Below are positions 49,445 to 58,020 of a stretch of DNA of 64,000 nt, piece after piece. Made by a program: the position numbers and the translations under genes. The stretch comes from Arabiibacter massiliensis. Lineage in GTDB: Bacteria; Actinomycetota; Coriobacteriia; Coriobacteriales; Eggerthellaceae. The stretch is from contig NZ_LT827021.1 of NCBI RefSeq assembly GCF_900169505.1, forward strand, positions 1,054,001 through 1,118,000, in the 5' to 3' direction. Within the stretch, counting starts at the first letter, position 1. Each line of letters opens with the position of its first letter. The notes below the pieces were generated by a model. The model saw only the letters and a program-made list of their open reading frames with translations. It was not told the origin of the DNA and ran no database searches.

Positions 49445-50434
49445 TTACACGGCGACGTCTTCCGGCTGCACCGCGTTGCCGCCGGCCTCGAGCTCGCTCT
49501 CGGCAGGCGTCTTGCCTTCGCCTTCCGCAGCGGCGTCGCCCTCCGCCGCAGGCGTCGCAGGCGGCTCGGCGGTAGCAGCGGCCTTGTTCGCCGTCGCGCC
49601 CTCGGTGAGCGGCACCGTCGACAGGTCGAGCGCGATGCCGAGCCACTTCGTCTCGATGACCGAGATGATGCCGTTGCCGGTGAGCGTGGCGAGCGCGTCG
49701 GACACCGCCTGCTTGAGGTCGGCCTTGCTGTCGAGTACGCCGGCGCAGTAGCCGCTCGGCTGCTGCATGAGCGCCACGACGTGCACCTCGTCGCCGGCGT
49801 TGTGTGCGGCGTAGGCGCCGATGACGGCGTCGGCCGCCACGTACTGCACCTGACCGGACTCAAGCGCGGCGAACGCGCCCTTCAGGTCGTCGGTGGTGGT
49901 GATGGCGCCCTGGTCGAACTCGTTGGTCACGGCCCAGGCGCTCTTCGAGGACACCTGCGCGGCGATCGCGGGGGCCGTGGCGTTCGTCGGCACTGCAGCG
50001 TCCGCCGTAGCCGCGAACAGGGCCACGCCCGTGGGCAGGTAGGCCTCGGATTTCCAGAACGTCGCCTCGGTGTCGGACTTGTCGATGCCGAGCACGATGT
50101 CGACGCGCTCCTCCGTGAGCGCGGCCGCGGGATCGGCGCCCACGTCCACGATCTCGAGCTTCAACCCGAAGCTGTCCGCCAGCGCGGCGGCGATGTCCAC
50201 GTCGATGCCGATGATCTTGGAGGAGCTGTTGGGCTGCCCGGCCAAAGGCGCGCTGTCCGCGTTCACGCCGACGCGCAGCGTGCCGTCCTTGCCGATGGTC
50301 GGCGAGGAGAGCGTGGGCTCCTTCTCGGGCGGAACATAGCCCTCCTTCGACGAGCATCCTGCCAGCACAGCGAGCAGAGCCGCCGCGCACACAACCGCCA
50401 AACCGCAGGTCGCGAGCCTCTTCATACGCTTCAT
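49445..50434 (-). CDS. orphan family-3 amino-acid-binding lipoprotein
   Basis: A 329-residue solute-binding protein with lipobox LAGC (Cys27). The core is of the polar-amino-acid type (DGTLRVGVNADSAPL, IIGIDVDIAAALADSFGLKLEIV, RVDIVLGIDKSD, GVLDSKADLKQAVSDALATL). The Ala/Glu-rich C-terminal tail of about 50 residues is unusual and low-complexity. No permease or ATPase gene lies nearby, so it either serves a transporter encoded elsewhere or acts as a sensor. The start has a GGGAGGCC site. A long structured leader precedes it. Confidence 0.83.
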   Translation of the reverse strand: MKRMKRLATCGLAVVCAAALLAVLAGCSSKEGYVPPEKEPTLSSPTIGKDGTLRVGVNADSAPLAGQPNSSSKIIGIDVDIAAALADSFGLKLEIVDVGADPAAALTEERVDIVLGIDKSDTEATFWKSEAYLPTGVALFAATADAAVPTNATAPAIAAQVSSKSAWAVTNEFDQGAITTTDDLKGAFAALESGQVQYVAADAVIGAYAAHNAGDEVHVVALMQQPSGYCAGVLDSKADLKQAVSDALATLTGNGIISVIETKWLGIALDLSTVPLTEGATANKAAATAEPPATPAAEGDAAAEGEGKTPAESELEAGGNAVQPEDVAV

Positions 50435-50469
50435 ATCCGATGGGCCTCCCTAAGCCGCGTTTCTCTCTC

Positions 50470-50683
50470 GTGCGCTTCTTCCGACTGACCTAGTCTTTGC
50501 CCCCACACTCGCGCACCGGGGCGGAGCTTGCGCCCGTGCCCTCTCGCCCGTCGCGGCGGTATACCGCTTCATGTATACGGGCGGTGCGGCTTACCTCTAG
50601 GATACGCCATGATCGTCGCGCGCGGACGCGCGGCTTACGTGGGTCCTTTCGACCGCATCTGCCGTGGACTAGGGTTCTCACCC
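50470..50683 (-). ncRNA. candidate structured leader RNA or small RNA upstream of the binding-protein gene
   Basis: The minus-strand transcript would begin with a GAGA-tetraloop hairpin (GGGTGAGAACCC, 50672-50683). It then has a GGTC/GACC stem with a GAAAG loop (50642-50654), a GC-rich hairpin near 50614-50634, and a CGCCCG/CGGGCG stem (50545-50583) enclosing the palindrome GCGGTATACCGC. A plausible promoter sits exactly upstream. GNRA-type loops and stacked helices suggest a riboswitch-like leader or a free structured RNA. The Actinobacterial raiA RNA, known to occur near comF genes, is one candidate, but I cannot confirm the class. Confidence 0.4.
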
Positions 50684-50686
50684 GCA

Positions 50687-50714
50687 ACTACAGACTCGAA
50701 AGAAGCACCGTCAA
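50687..50714 (-). promoter_or_regulatory. candidate promoter for the structured leader
   Basis: On the minus strand TTGACG (50709-50714) and TGTAGT (50687-50692) are 16 bases apart, ending just before the first hairpin of the leader. Confidence 0.5.
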
Positions 50715-50869
50715 GTGTATCAGAACATGAAAAGGCCCGGAAGCGCACGCGCGGAATCTGCGCGAACGCCGCCGGGCCCCCACAAGTCGAGCGTCTTACG
50801 CGGCCGCCTCCCCGCCGGCGAGCAGCGTGCGCTCACGCGCTCGACGAGGGATTTCAGCAGGGGCGCTAC

Positions 50870-51015
50870 GTTCGCGCTTGATTTCTGCTTGATCTACGCT
50901 GGAAATGCGCTTGATCCGCGCTGGATTTTGGATGGAAGCGCGTCGGGCGCGCGCTGGATTCGCGCTGGATCGGGGCGGCGATGCGCTGGAACGCGGCTTG
51001 GGATGCGCTGGAAGC
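50870..51015 (+). repeat. degenerate short tandem repeats upstream of comF
   Basis: About eleven copies of a gcgcTGGAT/gcgcTTGAT-like 8-12-base motif occur with irregular spacing directly before the comF start. They do not encode a recognisable repeat protein. Confidence 0.55.
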
Positions 51016-51023
51016 GCCGTGCT

Positions 51024-51830
51024 ATGCTCCCTTCCATGGCCGCCGTCCTCGAAAGAGCAACCCGATCCCCCGCGCCCGCCCGTCCGGTGCTCGGACGCGT
51101 GCGGCGCGAAGCCGGGCTCTACGGGCGCGCCGCCGCCGAGGCCGTGGCCGAGACGCTGTGGCCCACGCGCTGCGCCGTGTGCGACGAGCCCGGGGAGGTG
51201 CTCTGCGCCCGCTGCCGCATGATGCTTCCCCACCTCGACTGGTGGCGCGCCTGCCCCCGCTGCGGCGCGCCGTTCGGGCGCGTGCAGTGCAGCGAGTGCA
51301 ACCCCGTCGTGCTGGGCGCGTCGGGCCTGGACGAGCCGCCCTTCGACGGCTGCGCGAGCGCGGTGGTGTACGGCGACGACGCGGCGCGCGTGGTGCGCAC
51401 GTGGAAGGATTCGAGCGAGCGTCGGCTCGTCGAGGAGATGGCCGGGCTCATGGCGCTCGTCGCGGTGCCGGCGTGGCTCGAAGGGCGGCCGGCGGTCGTG
51501 CCGGTGCCGGCCACGTCGGCGGCGCTTCGGCGGCGCGGGTTCGATCACGGGGCGGACCTGGCGCGCGCGACGGCCGAGCGCCTGGGGCTGGACGTCGCTC
51601 CCCTGCTCGCGCGCCCGCGCAGCCGCGACCAGCGCGCGCTCGCCCGGCGCGGCCGCATCGCCAACATGGAGGGCCGCTTCCTCGCGCTGCCGGGAGCGGA
51701 CGCGCCCGAGGCGGCGATCATCGTGGACGACGTGTACACCACGGGCTCGACGCTCTTCGCCGCCACCCAGGCCGTGCGCGCGGCGGGCGCGCGGCGGGTA
51801 TACGGCCTGACGTTCGCCCGCGTCTGGTGA
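51024..51830 (+). CDS. comF: ComF-family phosphoribosyltransferase-like protein
   Basis: A 268-residue ComF/ComFC-type protein, linked in other bacteria to uptake of single-stranded DNA during transformation. The N-terminal zinc-binding region has CAVC...CARC and CPRC...CSEC pairs. The C-terminal phosphoribosyltransferase motif AAIIVDDVYTTGSTL binds the 5-phosphate and pyrophosphate. The start is uncertain: ATG at 51024 (weak GGAAG site) or 51036. The gene stands alone, with no other competence genes in the window. Confidence 0.85.
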   Translation: MLPSMAAVLERATRSPAPARPVLGRVRREAGLYGRAAAEAVAETLWPTRCAVCDEPGEVLCARCRMMLPHLDWWRACPRCGAPFGRVQCSECNPVVLGASGLDEPPFDGCASAVVYGDDAARVVRTWKDSSERRLVEEMAGLMALVAVPAWLEGRPAVVPVPATSAALRRRGFDHGADLARATAERLGLDVAPLLARPRSRDQRALARRGRIANMEGRFLALPGADAPEAAIIVDDVYTTGSTLFAATQAVRAAGARRVYGLTFARVW

Positions 51831-51843
51831 GGGCAAGGAGATC

Positions 51844-51892
51844 TTCGCTCCTAAAACACGCCTCAGCGCGTGAGGCGTGTTTTAGGAGCGAA
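51844..51892. repeat. long-hairpin repeat, left copy
   Basis: A perfect 22-bp stem (ttcgctcctaaaacacgcct...) with loop gcgcg. The identical 49-base sequence occurs at 52921-52969 in the same orientation, so the two copies bracket the DUF559 gene. Confidence 0.85.
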
Positions 51893-51941
51893 AATGCTCC
51901 CTACGAGCTTCGAAACCGGCAGAAAGGGCGGTGATGCTACG

Positions 51942-52931
51942 ATGAAAACCAACGACGGGGAGATGGCGCTTCTCTTCTCGCAGGCCGAAAGCAGGGGGAC
52001 ATGCGTGGTGCCGTCCGACACGCGCATCCGCGAAAGCATGCGGCGGCAAGTGGAGCGCGGCAAGGCCGTGCGCCCGGTGCGAGGGGCTTACGCGCGCGCC
52101 TCGTACTGGAACGCGCTGCCAAGGCGCGAACGGGCGCTTCACAAGATGAGATCGCTGCAGGAGCTTCACCCCGATTGGGTGTTCTGCCACGAATCCGCCG
52201 CGCTCGCATACGGTCTGCCGGTCACGCTCGATCGACTGGACAACGTGCACGTGATCACATCGCAAAGGAATCGAAACGCGACGTGCGGGGCGATTCGCTG
52301 GCATATAGTGGAAAACGACCGGGCGATCGAAGCGGGAGGCCTTCGCGTCACCTCCCTGACGCGCACCGTGTTCGATTGCATGCGCACTTCGGATTTCAAG
52401 CAAGCGCTCGCAACGGCAGATGGCGCCCTGCGGCTTACCGGGATGGGGTCGAGCACGTTCGCGTCGCGTTTCATGCAGATCGGCAGCGGCCTTGCAGGGT
52501 TCCGCCACGCCATTAAGACGATGCATTGCGCCGATGCCCGCAGCGAAAGCGCGGGCGAGTCCATCGCGCGAGCCGCGATGATCGAGCTGGGATTCGCGCT
52601 CCCCGAACTCCAAGTGCCTTTCCGGCAGCCTATGAGCCCGGGGCGCACCTTCCGCGTCGACTTCTTGTGGACCCGCTTGGATGGCAGCATGGTCATCGGG
52701 GAATTCGACGGGATGCAGAAGTACGAGGACGCCGCGATGCGGGGCGGCCGCGCGCCCCTTCGCGTGCTCGCGGACGAGCAGCACCGGGAGTCGCAGCTCA
52801 CGCTGTACGGCATGCCCATCGTGCGGTTCTCCTACAAGGATGTGATGGATGCGAAACGCTTCGAAACGCTGCTCGACAATTACGGGATTCCCCGGAGAAA
52901 GAGAGGGCCTAAACCAGATCTTCGCTCCTAA
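51942..52931 (+). CDS. AbiEi-like/DUF559 endonuclease-fold protein
   Basis: The 329-residue protein has an N-terminal winged-helix-like region (SDTRIRESMRRQVERGKAVRPVRGAYAR), a middle part of the AbiEi-antitoxin type (VFCHESAALAYGLPV, LRVTSLTRTVFDCMR) and a C-terminal DUF559/Vsr-like nuclease fold (FRVDFLW, VIGEFDGMQKYED, where Asp, Glu and Lys form the expected PD-(D/E)xK set). Such proteins are common single genes in Coriobacteria and are of unknown role; phage defence or gene regulation is possible. The start at 51942 follows a GAAAGGGCGG site. Its last residues DLRS and the TAA lie inside the right hairpin repeat. Confidence 0.75.
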   Translation: MKTNDGEMALLFSQAESRGTCVVPSDTRIRESMRRQVERGKAVRPVRGAYARASYWNALPRRERALHKMRSLQELHPDWVFCHESAALAYGLPVTLDRLDNVHVITSQRNRNATCGAIRWHIVENDRAIEAGGLRVTSLTRTVFDCMRTSDFKQALATADGALRLTGMGSSTFASRFMQIGSGLAGFRHAIKTMHCADARSESAGESIARAAMIELGFALPELQVPFRQPMSPGRTFRVDFLWTRLDGSMVIGEFDGMQKYEDAAMRGGRAPLRVLADEQHRESQLTLYGMPIVRFSYKDVMDAKRFETLLDNYGIPRRKRGPKPDLRS

Positions 52932-52973
52932 AACACGCCTCAGCGCGTGAGGCGTGTTTTAGGAGCGAAGATC
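52917..52973. repeat. long-hairpin repeat, right copy
   Basis: The same 49-base sequence as 51844-51892, here with the stem extended to 26 bp by flanking gatc. It contains the stop codon of the DUF559 gene. Confidence 0.85.
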
Positions 52974-52987
52974 GCTGCCGCGCGCGC

Positions 52988-53018
52988 AAAAACGGCGGAC
53001 CCGCCTGGGGCCCGCCGT
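52988..53018 (-). terminator. intrinsic terminator after the glycosyltransferase gene
   Basis: ACGGCGG pairs with CCGCCGT (53012-53018) and is followed by five T on the minus strand. Confidence 0.8.
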
Positions 53019-53031
53019 CGTAGGGGCGCTT

Positions 53032-54360
53032 CTACAGGATGCGCTCGCGCTGCTGCTTGGCGCTGGCGGCGTCGGAGAGCTCGGCGACGTCCACCGAGAT
53101 GCTGTGCCTGATGGGCTTCCAGTTGCACTTGCGCACGAGGGCCACGAGCGCGATGGGGATGTAGGTGAGCATGAAGATGGGGAAGGTGAACATGTAGCGC
53201 ACCTTCTTCGCCGTGGTGGAGCGGATGGAGTCCCACTCGACGAACGTGGTGAGCACGCCGAACATGAACATGAACACCAGGTAGTTGAACAGGCAGAAGA
53301 AGATGGACGACACGGAGGAGGCGATCATCACGCCCGTGGACATCATGCCGGTGAGCGCGAGCGCGATGATGATGCCGTTGAACAGCACGCTCACGATGGT
53401 GAGCAGCATGCCCGGCGCGATGGTCATCAGCATGTCGTAGCACGCGAAGCGCGAGCCCTTGGGGTTGGTGACCACGCCCTTCGCCAGGCGCGCGCCGTAG
53501 TGCCAGAACACCTGGTAGAAGCCCTTGGCCCAGCGGAAGCGCTGGTTCCACGAGTCGCGGAACGTGATGGGCTGCTCGTCGTAGAGGATGGCCGTGGGCG
53601 TGTAGCTGATGCGCACGCCCTCCAGGATGCTGTTCGTGGAGAACTCGATGTCCTCGGTGAGCAGGTGCCACTTCCAGCCGCCGTGGCGCTCGATGATGTC
53701 GGCGGCGATGAAGAAGCCCGTGCCCGACACCGCGCAGCTCGTGTTCAGCGTGAGGCGCGCCTGGTTGAGGAACTTCGCCTCGCGCAGGAACCACACCGCG
53801 TAGCCGGCGCTGATCCAGTTGGAGTCGTAGTTCTTGGAGTTGCGGTAGCTGGTGGAGGCCTTCGCGCCGTTGTCGTAGGTCTTGTTCATCTCGCGGAAGT
53901 AGTTCACGTCGAGCACGTTGTCGGCGTCGAACACGAAGTAGGCCTCGTAGCCGGCGTCGGCGTACTGCGAGCGGATGCACTGGAAGCCGTAGTCGAGCGC
54001 GTAGCCCTTCCCCACCTCTTTGTCGTTGTGGCGCGGGAACACGACGGCGCCGGCCTCGCGCGCCACCTGGGCCGTGTTGTCCGTGCAGTTGTCGGCGATG
54101 ACGAACACGTCGATGAGCTCCTGCGGGTAGTTCTGCACCTTGATGGAGTGGATGAGGTCGCCGATGACGGCGCTCTCGTTGCGCGCCGACACCACGACGG
54201 CGAACTTGTGGTTCCTCTTCGCCTCGAGCGTCTTCGGCTTGCGCGTGAGCACCACGAACACGTAATACAGCTGGTAGGTGTAGCAGATCGTGAACGTGAT
54301 GAACACGCAGAAGTTGAACACGTCTATGAACGAGATCTGCGAGAAAAACTGGTCTAGCAC
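53032..54360 (-). CDS. processive family-2 membrane glycosyltransferase
   Basis: A 442-residue membrane enzyme of the cellulose-synthase-like GT2 type. A first helix (about 12-35) is followed by the catalytic domain with VVVSARNESAVIGDLIHSI, DNCTDNT, FDADN (metal binding), LLTEDIEFS (catalytic Asp) and QRFRWAKG (QxxRW). Three or four C-terminal helices follow, with a basic tail. It probably makes and exports a polysaccharide; the product is unknown. The ATG has an AAAGGAGC site. No partner genes are adjacent. Confidence 0.9.
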   Translation of the reverse strand: MLDQFFSQISFIDVFNFCVFITFTICYTYQLYYVFVVLTRKPKTLEAKRNHKFAVVVSARNESAVIGDLIHSIKVQNYPQELIDVFVIADNCTDNTAQVAREAGAVVFPRHNDKEVGKGYALDYGFQCIRSQYADAGYEAYFVFDADNVLDVNYFREMNKTYDNGAKASTSYRNSKNYDSNWISAGYAVWFLREAKFLNQARLTLNTSCAVSGTGFFIAADIIERHGGWKWHLLTEDIEFSTNSILEGVRISYTPTAILYDEQPITFRDSWNQRFRWAKGFYQVFWHYGARLAKGVVTNPKGSRFACYDMLMTIAPGMLLTIVSVLFNGIIIALALTGMMSTGVMIASSVSSIFFCLFNYLVFMFMFGVLTTFVEWDSIRSTTAKKVRYMFTFPIFMLTYIPIALVALVRKCNWKPIRHSISVDVAELSDAASAKQQRERIL

Positions 54361-54830
54361 CTTCGCTCCTTTGCCGGGCCGCCCTTCTTCCGCGGCCGTT
54401 CCATGCGCGCACCCGTGTCCGGGGGCCGCTTTCCGCCCCCCTGGTCCGTATCATGTTCTCGTCGAGGGTGCGCCGAGCGCATGCGCGCCGCGCGTTGCGG
54501 CGGGCCTTGCGTTCGAGCTTGGCAGATTATAGCTGCTCACCACCCATGTTGGTCAACAGGGAGCGCGTTCGTTACCGTTTCTTCCGTTTTCCGCATCGGA
54601 AATCACCGGGAATCACAAAGCTTCTGCATACGAACTTCATAAACGCCGTGTTAAGGGTGCGCGGGCGGACGGCGGGGAGCGCTCGGCGAGCGGCCGGGAG
54701 CGTCGTCTGCGCGCGGCCTCGTCCGTCCGTTTTATGAAACGGAGCGCGGGGCTCTGCGGGTGCGCGCCGCCCTGTGATACTCTGGGAAGCTATCCGGAAC
54801 CATCATATCTACGCGCTTTTTGGAGGCAGC
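54361..54830. other. divergent intergenic region, glycosyltransferase/ahcY
   Basis: No gene is supported in these 470 bases. The left half holds a minus-strand promoter (54526-54556). The AT-rich patch at 54570-54640 has no recognisable motif. The GATACT at 54776 may be the -10 box of ahcY. Confidence 0.45.
54526..54556 (-). promoter_or_regulatory. promoter of the glycosyltransferase gene
   Basis: On the minus strand TATAAT (54526-54531) is a perfect -10 box, with TTGACC (54551-54556) 19 bases upstream. The untranslated leader is about 160 bases. Confidence 0.6.
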
Positions 54831-56096
54831 ATGCCCGAGAACCACGACATCAAAGACATCGCCCTGGCCGACGCCGGCCTTGCCCGCATCATGTGGGCCG
54901 ACCGCGACATGCCCGTGCTCGCCCGCATCCGCGAGCGCTTCGAGCGGGAGCGCCCCCTCGCGGGCGTGCGCATCGGCGCGTGCATGCACGTGACCACCGA
55001 GACGGCCAACCTCATGCGGGCGCTCGTCGCCTCCGGCGCGCAGGTGACGCTGTGCGCGAGCAACCCGCTGTCCACCCAGGACGACACGGCCGCCTCGCTC
55101 GTGCGCGACTTCGGCGTGGACGTGTTTGCCGTCGCCGGCGAGGACGCCGACACCTACAACCGCCACATCGAGGCCGTCATCGCCACGAACCCGCAGATCA
55201 TCATGGACGACGGCGCCGATTTGGACACCGCGTTGCACACGACGCACCGCGACAAGCTGGAAAACGTGGTCGGCGGAACCGAGGAGACCACCACCGGCGT
55301 GGTGCGCCTGGCCGCGATGGCCGCCGAGGGCGCGCTCGCCTACCCCGTGTTCAACATCAACGACGCCAACACCAAGCACTGCTTCGACAACCACTACGGC
55401 ACCGGCCAGTCCACGCTCGACGGCATCGTGCGCGCCACGAACCGCCTTCTGTGCGGGCGCACCATCGTCATCTCGGGCTACGGCTACTGCGGCAGCGGCC
55501 TGGCCCTGCGCGCCCGCGGCATGGGCATGCGCGTGATCGTGTGCGAGGTGGACCCCTTGAAGGCGCTCGAGGCGCACATGGAGGGCTACGAGGTGATGCC
55601 CGCGGCCGAGGCGGCGCGCTTCGCCGACGTGTGGGTGACCGTCACCGGCAACTGCAAGGTGGTGGACGCGCCGGCGTTTGAGAACATGAAGGACGGCGCC
55701 ATCGTGTGCAACTCCGGTCACTTCGACTCCGAGATCAACCTCGTGTGGCTCGAGGAGCACGCCGTGAAGAAGCAGGAGCTCAAGCCGCTCGTCGAGGAGT
55801 ACACGCTGCCGGACGGCCGCACGGTGATCGTGCTCGCGCAGGGGCGCCTCGTGAACCTCTCGTGCGCCGAGGGGCACCCGGCGTCTGTCATGGACATGAG
55901 CTTCGCGAACCAGGCGCTGGCCGCCGAGTACCTGTACCTGCACGCCGGCGAGCTGGAGAACAAGGTGTACGACGTGCCGGCAGAGATCGACGACGGCGTG
56001 GCCCGCGTGAAGCTGGAGACGCTCGACATACGGATCGACACGCTCACCGAGGAGCAGATCAAGTACATGAACTCCTGGAACTTCGCCGAGGTGTAG
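54831..56096 (+). CDS. ahcY: adenosylhomocysteinase
   Basis: The 421-residue NAD-dependent enzyme hydrolyses S-adenosylhomocysteine to adenosine and homocysteine, relieving inhibition of methyltransferases. Signatures include CMHVTTETANLMRAL, NPLSTQDD, the catalytic NINDANTKHCFDNHYGTG, the NAD-binding ISGYGYCGSGLALRARGMG and SGHFDSEINLVWL. The start at 54831 has a GGAGGCAGC site. The gene stands alone and ends at a strong terminator. The length is typical of shorter bacterial forms. Confidence 0.93.
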   Translation: MPENHDIKDIALADAGLARIMWADRDMPVLARIRERFERERPLAGVRIGACMHVTTETANLMRALVASGAQVTLCASNPLSTQDDTAASLVRDFGVDVFAVAGEDADTYNRHIEAVIATNPQIIMDDGADLDTALHTTHRDKLENVVGGTEETTTGVVRLAAMAAEGALAYPVFNINDANTKHCFDNHYGTGQSTLDGIVRATNRLLCGRTIVISGYGYCGSGLALRARGMGMRVIVCEVDPLKALEAHMEGYEVMPAAEAARFADVWVTVTGNCKVVDAPAFENMKDGAIVCNSGHFDSEINLVWLEEHAVKKQELKPLVEEYTLPDGRTVIVLAQGRLVNLSCAEGHPASVMDMSFANQALAAEYLYLHAGELENKVYDVPAEIDDGVARVKLETLDIRIDTLTEEQIKYMNSWNFAEV

Positions 56097-56126
56097 GCCC
56101 CCGCTTCGGCCGCTCGCCCGTCCGGG

Positions 56127-56159
56127 CCCCGCTCGCCTGCCGCGAGCGGGGCTTTTTTT
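56127..56159 (+). terminator. intrinsic terminator of ahcY
   Basis: CCCCGCTCG pairs with CGAGCGGGG (56143-56151) and is followed after a C by a run of seven T. Confidence 0.88.
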
Positions 56160-56200
56160 GCTATGATGGCGCCACCTTCCAAGGAAAGGCGGTGGCCCGC

Positions 56201-56401
56201 ATGCTCGGCACTCTGATCTCGGTCTTCTGCGCCATGGCTCTGTACCTGCTCATCTTCCTGTTCGTGCTGTTCGTCGGCTACCTCATCGTGAGGCGCGCCG
56301 TGCGCGACGGCATCATGGACGCCCGCGCCCGCATCAAGGAGCTCGAGGAGCCCTGGACGCCGCCCGCCGGGCCGGCCGCTCCCCCGAGCACGCGGGAGTG
56401 A
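56201..56401 (+). CDS. small single-helix membrane protein
   Basis: A 66-residue product with one long hydrophobic helix at the N-terminus (LGTLISVFCAMALYLLIFLF, about residues 2-30), then a charged helix (RRAVRDGIMDARARIKELEE) and a proline-rich tail. A GGAAAGGCGG site precedes the ATG, and a TATGAT at 56162-56167 could be its -10 box. The family is unknown. The pattern resembles small membrane-bound modulators. Confidence 0.6.
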   Translation: MLGTLISVFCAMALYLLIFLFVLFVGYLIVRRAVRDGIMDARARIKELEEPWTPPAGPAAPPSTRE

Positions 56402-56577
56402 CGGCTTGCGATTCGGAGTCGGGTTGTCAACGCCCTCGGCCGTTTCTTGCCTATTGAGCAAATTTGCTCAATAGGCTCGCAAATCTGCTCAACGGAAGCC
56501 GCCGTCCTGCGTGGAGCGCGCCAGCGCATGCCCCTCATGTCATCCCGAGCGGAGGGTCGCCAGCGTATCCCCTCGCG

Positions 56578-57252
56578 TCAGTCTTTGACGGTCACGCCGA
56601 GGCGGCGGGCGATGCCGGCGGCTTGGAAAAGGTCCATCGCGCAGCCGCGCAGCTCGCCCATGGCGTCGGAGAGCACGATGCCCTCCAGCTGGCACGTTGA
56701 GAAGTCGATGCCGGCGAGCGTCGCGCGGAAGAAGCTCGTGCCCAGGAAGCGCACGTCGTCGAAGGCCGTGCGCTTCTGGCGCAGCTCGGCCAGGTCGGCC
56801 CCGGAGAAGTCCGTCGCCGCCATGCGCACGTCGGTGAGGCGCGCCTTCGCCAGCGAGGCGTAGGCGAACGTGGAGTCGCGCGCCTCGTCGCGGCTGAGCA
56901 CGGCCTCCGTGAAGTCCGCGCCGGTGAACTTGCACGACGAGAACGTGCAGCGCGTGAAGTTGGCCTCCGCAAACGAGCTGTTCGAGAAGTCGCAGCCCGA
57001 GAACGACACATCCGTGAACAGCGCGCGCTCGAAGTCGCAGCCCACAAACGAGCAGCCCTCCACCCGCGACTCGGACAGCTCGAGCAGCGCGAAGTCGGCC
57101 CGCTCGGCCGCGTCGCCCGCGATGCGCACGTGCGCGACGCGCGGGTCTCCCCCGCAGGCGCGCTCGATCCAACCCTTGAGGCTTTCGACCTCGACGAGCT
57201 CGGCGGGAATGGAAGGGTTAGCGAGCTGGGGCGCGCTCGACGGCTGGGGCAT
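56578..57252 (-). CDS. pentapeptide-repeat protein
   Basis: The 224-residue protein contains about 20 pentapeptide repeats of the A(D/N)FxxC type (VGCDFERALFTDVSFSGCDF, EANFTRCTFSSCKFTGADF, AATDFSGADLAEL), which fold as a right-handed quadrilateral helix. Some members mimic DNA and protect gyrase, but most have no known role. The start at 57252 has an AGGAGCC site. A diverged REP unit lies downstream near 56540. Confidence 0.87.
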   Translation of the reverse strand: MPQPSSAPQLANPSIPAELVEVESLKGWIERACGGDPRVAHVRIAGDAAERADFALLELSESRVEGCSFVGCDFERALFTDVSFSGCDFSNSSFAEANFTRCTFSSCKFTGADFTEAVLSRDEARDSTFAYASLAKARLTDVRMAATDFSGADLAELRQKRTAFDDVRFLGTSFFRATLAGIDFSTCQLEGIVLSDAMGELRGCAMDLFQAAGIARRLGVTVKD

Positions 57253-57395
57253 GGCACGGGCTCCTCTTCGCGAGGCCGCCGGCGGCGGCGCGGAAAACGA
57301 CCTTCTCATGATAGCATCGGCGCGCAACGCCGCACCCCGCCATCCGAGAGAAGAAGTCGCCGGCACGCCACATTAAACAATGACTTACAGCATCA

Positions 57396-57525
57396 TGGAC
57401 AAAATCGGCCTTCGGGACTGATTTTTTCGCATCATTGCTGCCGAAGAACGAAGAAACCCCTGGTGGCAAGAAGCAGACCCGGTGGTTGCGAACAAGAAAT
57501 CAGTCCCGAAGCCCGATTTTGTCCA
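57396..57525. repeat. 130-bp element with 29-bp inverted arms
   Basis: Arms 57396-57424 and 57497-57525 pair with one mismatch and contain tggacaaaatcgg. It fills the gap between two minus-strand genes. The rest of 57253-57671 shows no gene. Confidence 0.7.
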
Positions 57526-57671
57526 CAGCCTTTCCTCCGCGGCCGGACAACATCCAGGATGACAACAGGCGTGCCATTATCCCCGGGCTTTTGGCACGTT
57601 CACCTCGGGCGGCGAACCGGCCGGCTCCTCCACGATCTCGACGTCCACGGCGCCTCCTTTCGCACGCCATT

Positions 57672-57959
57672 CTACCCGACCCGCGCACCGGCAAGCCCTT
57701 CGGGCACGATCTCCTCCACGAACCAGCGCGGGCCCTCGTGGAACAGGAACGTGTGCGCGTGCCCCACGAGCACGTCGTAGCGCACGCCCTCGCCGCCCAC
57801 CTTGAGCGACGCGCACATGCGCACCCCGAGCACGGCGCGCACCGGGAACCGCCGCCCGTCGCGCCACAGCACCGCGCGCGGCACGATGCGCCCGTCCTCC
57901 AGAAACGTCGCCTCCACCTCCACGTAGCGCTTCCTCCTCCCCGCGATCCCCCGCACCAT
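57672..57959 (-). CDS. small DUF6504-like protein next to dinB
   Basis: The 95-residue product is strand-rich (YVEVEATFLEDGRIVPRAVL, WRDGRRFPVRAVLGVRM, HTFLFHEGPRWFVEEIV). Its pattern resembles DUF6504, small proteins encoded beside translesion-polymerase genes in Actinobacteria. It lies 61 bases after dinB on the same strand, with a REP unit between. The function is unknown; an accessory in DNA repair is suggested only by context. Confidence 0.65.
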   Translation of the reverse strand: MVRGIAGRRKRYVEVEATFLEDGRIVPRAVLWRDGRRFPVRAVLGVRMCASLKVGGEGVRYDVLVGHAHTFLFHEGPRWFVEEIVPEGLAGARVG

Positions 57960-57978
57960 GACCCGCCCCCTTTCCCTT

Positions 57979-58017
57979 TGTCATCCTGAGCGAGCGCAGC
58001 GAGTCGAAGGATGACAA
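57979..58017. repeat. REP unit after dinB
   Basis: gtcatcctgagcgagcgcag plus its partner gtcgaaggatgac form a short hairpin 4 bases from the dinB stop codon. Confidence 0.8.
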
Positions 58018-58020
58018 GCT

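Noticed and set aside
51844-52973. The two long hairpins as ordinary intrinsic terminators
   Set aside because: The stems are 22-26 bp, identical in sequence and not followed by a T run. One contains a stop codon, so they are better treated as repeats.
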